Of a stretch of 37,888 nt of DNA, positions 34,154-37,888 are shown piece after piece (within the stretch, counting starts at the first letter, position 1; the number at the start of each line of letters is the position of its first letter). The notes beneath the pieces are model-generated. The model was not told the DNA's origin and did not search any database. It worked only from the letters and a program-made list of their open reading frames with translations. The position numbers and the translations under genes were made by a program. Source of the DNA: Myxococcales bacterium (GTDB lineage: Bacteria > Myxococcota_A > UBA9042); NCBI GenBank assembly GCA_023954815.1, contig JAGSHB010000040.1:1-37888 (forward strand), written 5' to 3'.

Positions 34154-35479
34154 TTAGTCGGCCAACAGCTTTGAGACCTCGGCGGCCAACGCTGCCCGCG
34201 CCACCTGATGTTGCTCTCCGCGGCCGAGGTGTTTGACCACGACGGTACCCGCCTGCACGTCGTCGGGCCCCACGACCACCGCGAGTGTACACCCGCGCTT
34301 GTCGGCCCGGCGAAACTGTTTCGCCAGCTTGCCTTCCAACGTGCTGACCTCGGTTGCAATTCCGCCGGCGCGCAACTCACTGGCCACGCGCATCGCATCG
34401 GCGCGGGCGGCCGCGTTAAATACCGTCACGAAGGCGGTGGCCCCATGGCTCGCAGCGGTGACCAAGCCGAGCTCACGCAGGGCAGCCAGCAGCCGATCGA
34501 GTCCCAGACTGATGCCCACGGCCGGCACCTCGGTTTTGCCGAACATGCCGATGAGCCCGTCGTACCTGCCGCCACTCATCACCGCGCCCATGGAGCTGAC
34601 CTTGTCGTCGGTCAGGCGGGTCTCGTAGATGACGCCGGTGTAGTAATCCAATCCGCGGGCGATGGTCGGGTCGATGGTCACCCCATCAGCAAATCCCGCG
34701 GCCTGTAGGAGACCGAGCACCTCGCGCAACCTGTCGATCGCTTCCCCAGGACCGACCAGGGCTTCCAGGGCATCGAGGGTCGCTGCGCCACTGTCACCAA
34801 CCGTTGAAAACGCCGTCATCAGTCGGTCGATCGCCTCGGCTTCCAAGCCCACTGCAGCCGCCAACTCTTTGCGAACGCCAGCCTCGCCAACCTTGTCCCA
34901 CTTATCGATAGCGCGCAGGGCGAGCAGCTGCTGCCCGTCGTCGTTCACACCAGCGAAGCCCAACAACGCAGCGAGCAGCCCTCGGTGGTTGAGGTGGATA
35001 CGTGCGCCCTTCACACCCAGATCGCGCAGAATCGACAGGCCGGTGCCCAAGACCTCCGCATCGGCCATGGGGCCTGCCGCACCGACGATGTCGACGTCGC
35101 ACTGCATGAACTCACGAAAACGGCCGCGCTGGGGTTTGTCCGCCCGCCAGACCGGCGCGATGTGATAGCGCCGAAAGGGCACGGGCAGGGCACCGCGGTG
35201 CTGTGCAACCACCCGAGCGAGCGGCACGGTCAGATCGTAGCGCATGGCCACCTGACGCTCGCCGTGATCGGCAAACTGATACAGGAGCTTGTCGCCCTCA
35301 TCGCCGTACTTGCCGGTCAGAATCTCCGCATATTCCAGGGTCGGCGTATCGAGCGGGCTGAAGCCATGGCGCCCGAAGGTCTGCTCGATGGTCCGGATCA
35401 TCTCGCGCCTGGGGATCATGTCCTGGGGCAGGTAGTCGCGGAATCCTTTGAGCGTGCGGGGTGTGATGCGCTTGGCCAT
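34154..35479 (-). CDS. hisS: Histidyl-tRNA synthetase
   Basis: HisRS charges tRNA-His; that tRNA is also in the window (24996). The start ATG 35479 follows GAGGAGG; the frame stays open further upstream but without support. The 441-residue class II enzyme begins ITPRTLKGFRDYLP. It has motif 1/2 text AMRYDLTVPLARV and RYHIAPVWRADKPQRGRFREF, then the histidine-binding ARGLDYYTG and MSGGRYDGLIGMFG, and an anticodon domain ending RADKRGCTLAVVVGPDDV. The length is typical. Confidence 0.97.
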   Translation of the reverse strand: MAKRITPRTLKGFRDYLPQDMIPRREMIRTIEQTFGRHGFSPLDTPTLEYAEILTGKYGDEGDKLLYQFADHGERQVAMRYDLTVPLARVVAQHRGALPVPFRRYHIAPVWRADKPQRGRFREFMQCDVDIVGAAGPMADAEVLGTGLSILRDLGVKGARIHLNHRGLLAALLGFAGVNDDGQQLLALRAIDKWDKVGEAGVRKELAAAVGLEAEAIDRLMTAFSTVGDSGAATLDALEALVGPGEAIDRLREVLGLLQAAGFADGVTIDPTIARGLDYYTGVIYETRLTDDKVSSMGAVMSGGRYDGLIGMFGKTEVPAVGISLGLDRLLAALRELGLVTAASHGATAFVTVFNAAARADAMRVASELRAGGIATEVSTLEGKLAKQFRRADKRGCTLAVVVGPDDVQAGTVVVKHLGRGEQHQVARAALAAEVSKLLAD

Positions 35480-35572
35480 CTCGGGTCCTCCTCGTGGCCG
35501 GCGAGATTGCCCGACGACGGCCTCGCGGGAAAGACCCCACGGAAAAGGGTCACGGGTCTCCTCTATTTGGCA

Positions 35573-35589
35573 AAGTGGTATGACCAGTT
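35573..35589. promoter_or_regulatory. FadR/PdhR-type operator
   Basis: AAGTGGTATGACCAGTT matches the E. coli FadR consensus AACTGGTCNGACCAGTT at all but two informative positions; its core TGGTNNNACCA is the GntR/FadR-family palindrome. It lies in the divergent region between hisS and the FadR-like gene, touching the -35 box of the latter, so binding should repress that gene. Confidence 0.7.
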
Positions 35590-35616
35590 GACAAGTTGAT
35601 GTGTGATTGGTTAAAA
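35588..35616 (+). promoter_or_regulatory. Sigma-70 promoter of the FadR-like gene
   Basis: TTGACA (35588-35593), 17 bases, then TTAAAA (35611-35616). The operator at 35573-35589 overlaps the first two bases of the -35 box. Confidence 0.6.
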
Positions 35617-35659
35617 GACGGCCACCGCCACCCGCTTGAGGTCGCGGCAAGGAGCCATC

Positions 35660-36394
35660 ATGACCCTGCGCCCCGTCGCCCGTGCCTCACTGAGTGACCA
35701 CGTCTTCGAGCAGCTGACCACTGAGATCGTCGAAGGGCGCTTTGAGCCCGGCAGTCAGCTGCCGTCGGAGCGGGCGTTGTGCGAGGCCTTGCAGGTCAAC
35801 CGCGGCGCCATTCGCGAAGCGGTCAAGCGGCTCGCACAGGCCGGGTTGGTCGACTCACAGCACGGCAGTGGTCACCACGTGCTGGATTATCGGCGTTCTG
35901 CGGGCCTCGACCTGCTGCCGAGGCTGCTTTTCCGGGCCGATGGCGATGTCGACCTGCGGGTCGTGCGCGGCGTGATGGAGATGCGCTTGGCGGTCGGTCC
36001 TGACGCCGCTGGGCGCTGCGCCAAGCGAGCTGATGCTGGCTGTCATGCCGCACTGAACGCCCTGGTGAGCCAGATGGAAGCGGCCGCGGATGACACCGAG
36101 ACGTTGCAGGACCTCGCCGTGCAGTTCTGGGACCGGATCGTCGACGGCAGCGACAACATCGCCTACCGCTTGGCCTACAACGCGATGAGTGAGGTCTACA
36201 GCCTGGTTCGGCCGGCGTTGATCGAGATCTTGGCGCCCGAGATTCGCGATGTCGCGCGCTGTCGCCAAATCGCCGAGGCGGTCAGTGCCCACAACGAGCC
36301 GTTGGCGACCGAGATTGCGCGTGCCTTGTTGGCCAAGGGCACCACCGCGCTCAGCGACGCCATGGATGCCTTGGATTTCACGGAAGCGCCGTAG
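35660..36394 (+). CDS. FadR-like GntR-family regulator
   Basis: ATG 35660 follows AAGGAGCCATC. The 244-residue product has an N-terminal winged helix (about 12-72: LTTEIVEGRFEPGSQLPSER, then VNRGAIREAVKRLAQAGLVDSQHGSG). Its C-terminal helical domain resembles FadR's acyl-CoA domain more than the metal-binding FCD type: SAGLDLLPRLLF matches FadR's SGLNILETLA, and QFWDRIVDGSDNIAYRLAYNAMSEVY matches FadR's [24 protein letters not shown]. The conserved metal His residues of FCD proteins are not seen. E. coli FadR is 239 residues. An operator of FadR type lies in its own promoter. The ligand is inferred to be an acyl-CoA. Confidence 0.85.
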   Translation: MTLRPVARASLSDHVFEQLTTEIVEGRFEPGSQLPSERALCEALQVNRGAIREAVKRLAQAGLVDSQHGSGHHVLDYRRSAGLDLLPRLLFRADGDVDLRVVRGVMEMRLAVGPDAAGRCAKRADAGCHAALNALVSQMEAAADDTETLQDLAVQFWDRIVDGSDNIAYRLAYNAMSEVYSLVRPALIEILAPEIRDVARCRQIAEAVSAHNEPLATEIARALLAKGTTALSDAMDALDFTEAP

Positions 36395-36442
36395 GAGCCC
36401 GGCCCCACCATGCACCGTTTTGTACGACATGAGGAGAAGAAG

Positions 36443-37192
36443 ATGACCCTGTCCGTAGCTGCACCAGCCGTAAGCCCCGGCATGAGCCGCCCCAAGAAGT
36501 CCGGCCCTTCCCCCAGCAAGTTGTCATCGGCCCCTGGTGGCTCGATCTCCCTGCTCCAGGCATGGAAGACCTTCCTGGCGCACCCCAACGCGTGGCTGCT
36601 GATTACAGCCCTCATCGGCACGGCGACGATGCGCGTCATCACCGGTGACTTTACCCCGTGGGATGCGCTCATTGTCGTGGCACTGGTCGCCTTTCATCCC
36701 TTCCAGGAGTGGTTGATCCACGTCTATGTCCTGCACTGGCAACCGCGAAAGTGGGGGCCGCTGACCATCGATTTCGAGCTCGCCAAGCGTCATCGCCATC
36801 ACCACGTCGATCCATGGGACATGCCGACGGTGTTCATCCCCAAGCGCACGCTCTGGTTTGCTGTCATCGCGCATTCGGTCGGTTGGCTCGCGATTATGCC
36901 GACGCAAGGTCTCGCGTGGACTGGGTTGGTTACGGTGACGATGATCGGGCTCGTCTACGAGTTTACTCACTACATCGTGCACACGACCTACAAGCCCAAG
37001 AGCAAGACCTACAAGCGGATTTTCCGCTACCACCGATTGCACCACTTCAAGAATGAGCACTTCTGGTACGGCGTGACGATGCACCAGGGCGACCGTGTCC
37101 TCGGCACCTTACCCAAGCACCAGCGGGACGTGCCCACCTCCCCAACCGCACGCAACATCGGCGGGGTCGCGGCTGGTGACTGCGACGTCTGA
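36443..37192 (+). CDS. Fatty acid hydroxylase / sterol desaturase family protein
   Basis: ATG 36443 follows GGAGAAGAAG. The 249-residue membrane protein has the histidine clusters of the di-iron family: HPFQEWLIH, KRHRHHHVDPWD, EFTHYIVH and RYHRLHHFKNEHFWYG, spaced between hydrophobic segments (AWLLITALIGTATM, LWFAVIAHSVGWLAIM, GLVTVTMIGLVYEF). These ligate two irons that hydroxylate or desaturate lipid chains with oxygen. The substrate is not visible. It lies 48 bases after the FadR-like gene in the same direction, so the regulator probably controls it. Confidence 0.88.
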   Translation: MTLSVAAPAVSPGMSRPKKSGPSPSKLSSAPGGSISLLQAWKTFLAHPNAWLLITALIGTATMRVITGDFTPWDALIVVALVAFHPFQEWLIHVYVLHWQPRKWGPLTIDFELAKRHRHHHVDPWDMPTVFIPKRTLWFAVIAHSVGWLAIMPTQGLAWTGLVTVTMIGLVYEFTHYIVHTTYKPKSKTYKRIFRYHRLHHFKNEHFWYGVTMHQGDRVLGTLPKHQRDVPTSPTARNIGGVAAGDCDV

Positions 37193-37269
37193 GCTTCGCC
37201 TGACCTGCGCCGCTCGGTAGGCATCTCTTGGCGACCGGTTGCGCACGGCCCCGGTCCCGCCGACACTGC

Positions 37270-37298
37270 CGCCGAGAGGCACGTTTTTCGCCTCGGCG
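37270..37298 (+). other. Hairpin before the last gene
   Basis: CGCCGAG (37270-37276) pairs with CTCGGCG (37292-37298) around a loop holding five T bases. It sits ten bases before ATG 37308 and after the hydroxylase gene, so it may end the upstream transcript or mask the weak ribosome binding site. Confidence 0.35.
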
Positions 37299-37307
37299 CG
37301 AGACCCA

Positions 37308-37888
37308 ATGAAGACCCTGCTCCCGGCTGTGTTGACTGTCCTTTCGTTTGTCTTGGGCGGCGCCGTCATGTTTGGGCTGGTGCAGGCCCGCGTCGTTGCG
37401 TCGCCGGTCGATCCCACCGGCCTGCCGGAACACAGCCACGGCGAGGCGGCAGACGGCGACATCGGCGTCAGTCTTGGCGAGTACCTGAAATTGCCCAAGA
37501 TGCCAAAGATTTTGCCGCGCCAGACCAGTCGCATCATCTATCTGAACCGGGAAGGCGTGCGGCTGCGCCCAGGCACCGACAACGCGGCCCACAACGAGTC
37601 GTCCATCGTGCGCGGATCGGGGCTGGAAGTCGCCGATGTGCCCGCATTTTCGGGATCTCAGCGCTCCTGGCGCCGCATCGTGAAGTGCCTGGAGAGCAAG
37701 TTCAAACCCTTCGGCGTGGTCGTGACAGACCAGCGGCCGGTGCATTCTGACAACTACATCATGGCGACCTTTGGCGGCACGGCGCGGCTGTTGGGTCGCA
37801 CTCGCAAGTCGTCGTCGCACACCGGCGGACTGGCGCCGTTCAACAGCCGTAGCATCCCTGGGGCGGTGGTGTTCATCTTCTCAAGCAC
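37308..37888 (+). CDS. Exported protein, cut by the window edge
   Basis: The frame from ATG 37308 stays open to the window end (193 codons). It starts with a clear signal peptide, MKTLLPAVLTVLSFVLGGAV, then a low-complexity stretch. A region with RIIYLNREGVRLRPGTDNA, HNESSIV, then CLESKFKPFGVVVTDQRPVHSDNYIMATFGG follows. That pattern reminds me of myxobacterial secreted proteins with a metallopeptidase-like fold, but the diagnostic HExxH would lie beyond the edge, so I give no function. The ribosome binding site is weak. Confidence 0.75.
   Translation, partial: MKTLLPAVLTVLSFVLGGAVMFGLVQARVVASPVDPTGLPEHSHGEAADGDIGVSLGEYLKLPKMPKILPRQTSRIIYLNREGVRLRPGTDNAAHNESSIVRGSGLEVADVPAFSGSQRSWRRIVKCLESKFKPFGVVVTDQRPVHSDNYIMATFGGTARLLGRTRKSSSHTGGLAPFNSRSIPGAVVFIFSS

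Noticed and set aside
37027-37820. Minus-strand frames under the last two genes
   Set aside because: They oppose the hydroxylase and the exported protein, both of which have clear starts and motifs.

Overview
The window is GC-rich chromosomal DNA, mostly housekeeping, from a Gram-negative bacterium that is probably a deltaproteobacterial or Myxococcota-type lineage. The pointers are alanine/aspartate-rich lipoproteins with PKD-like and calcium-loop motifs, a DUF1844 gene beside a sigma-54 activator, a topoisomerase I with a histone-H1-like Lys/Ala tail, a TM1570-type methyltransferase gene between trmD and rplS, and a tRNA-tig-clpP-clpX-lon run. This lineage call is inference from gene content; there is no rRNA in the window.

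Left edge (1-2215): the start of a leftward gene, about 500 bases with no recognisable gene, then a complete AbiEi/AbiEii (type IV toxin-antitoxin) pair that ends next to core genes. 2216-6453: ychF, then two tandem paralogous lipoproteins that each carry the same 37-base upstream element. 6454-11049: rnhB-yraN face a leftward gpsA-rimM-trmD-(RNA methyltransferase)-rplS cluster, with a good terminator between them. 11547-14797: a leftward DUF1844, sigma-54 response regulator and Ycf46-like AAA ATPase cluster. It is divergent from an RpoH-like sigma factor (14951) whose middle region is atypical.

15992-24684: topA, dprA and rsmB run leftward, with a divergent membrane protein (LPG-synthase TM family), followed by an ECF sigma and zinc-finger anti-sigma pair. 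24996-31657: tRNA-His, tRNA-Lys and tRNA-Leu, then tig, clpP, clpX and lon, a proteostasis block that an RpoH-type factor could control. 31710-35479: a leftward arginase-fold protein that has lost metal ligands, an intergenic block of four hairpins including a duplicated stem-loop, a TPR lipoprotein and hisS. 35573-37192: a FadR-type operator and promoter, a FadR-like regulator and a di-iron fatty acid hydroxylase. The window ends inside an exported protein gene (37308 onward).

The most interesting signals are the FadR-like regulator with a near-consensus FadR operator next to a lipid hydroxylase, the arginase-fold pseudoenzyme, the RpoH-like factor without a recognisable sigma-3 domain, the tandem lipoproteins with their conserved leader element, and the hairpin mosaic at 32757-32909. 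I do not see an obviously complete new defence or mobile system.
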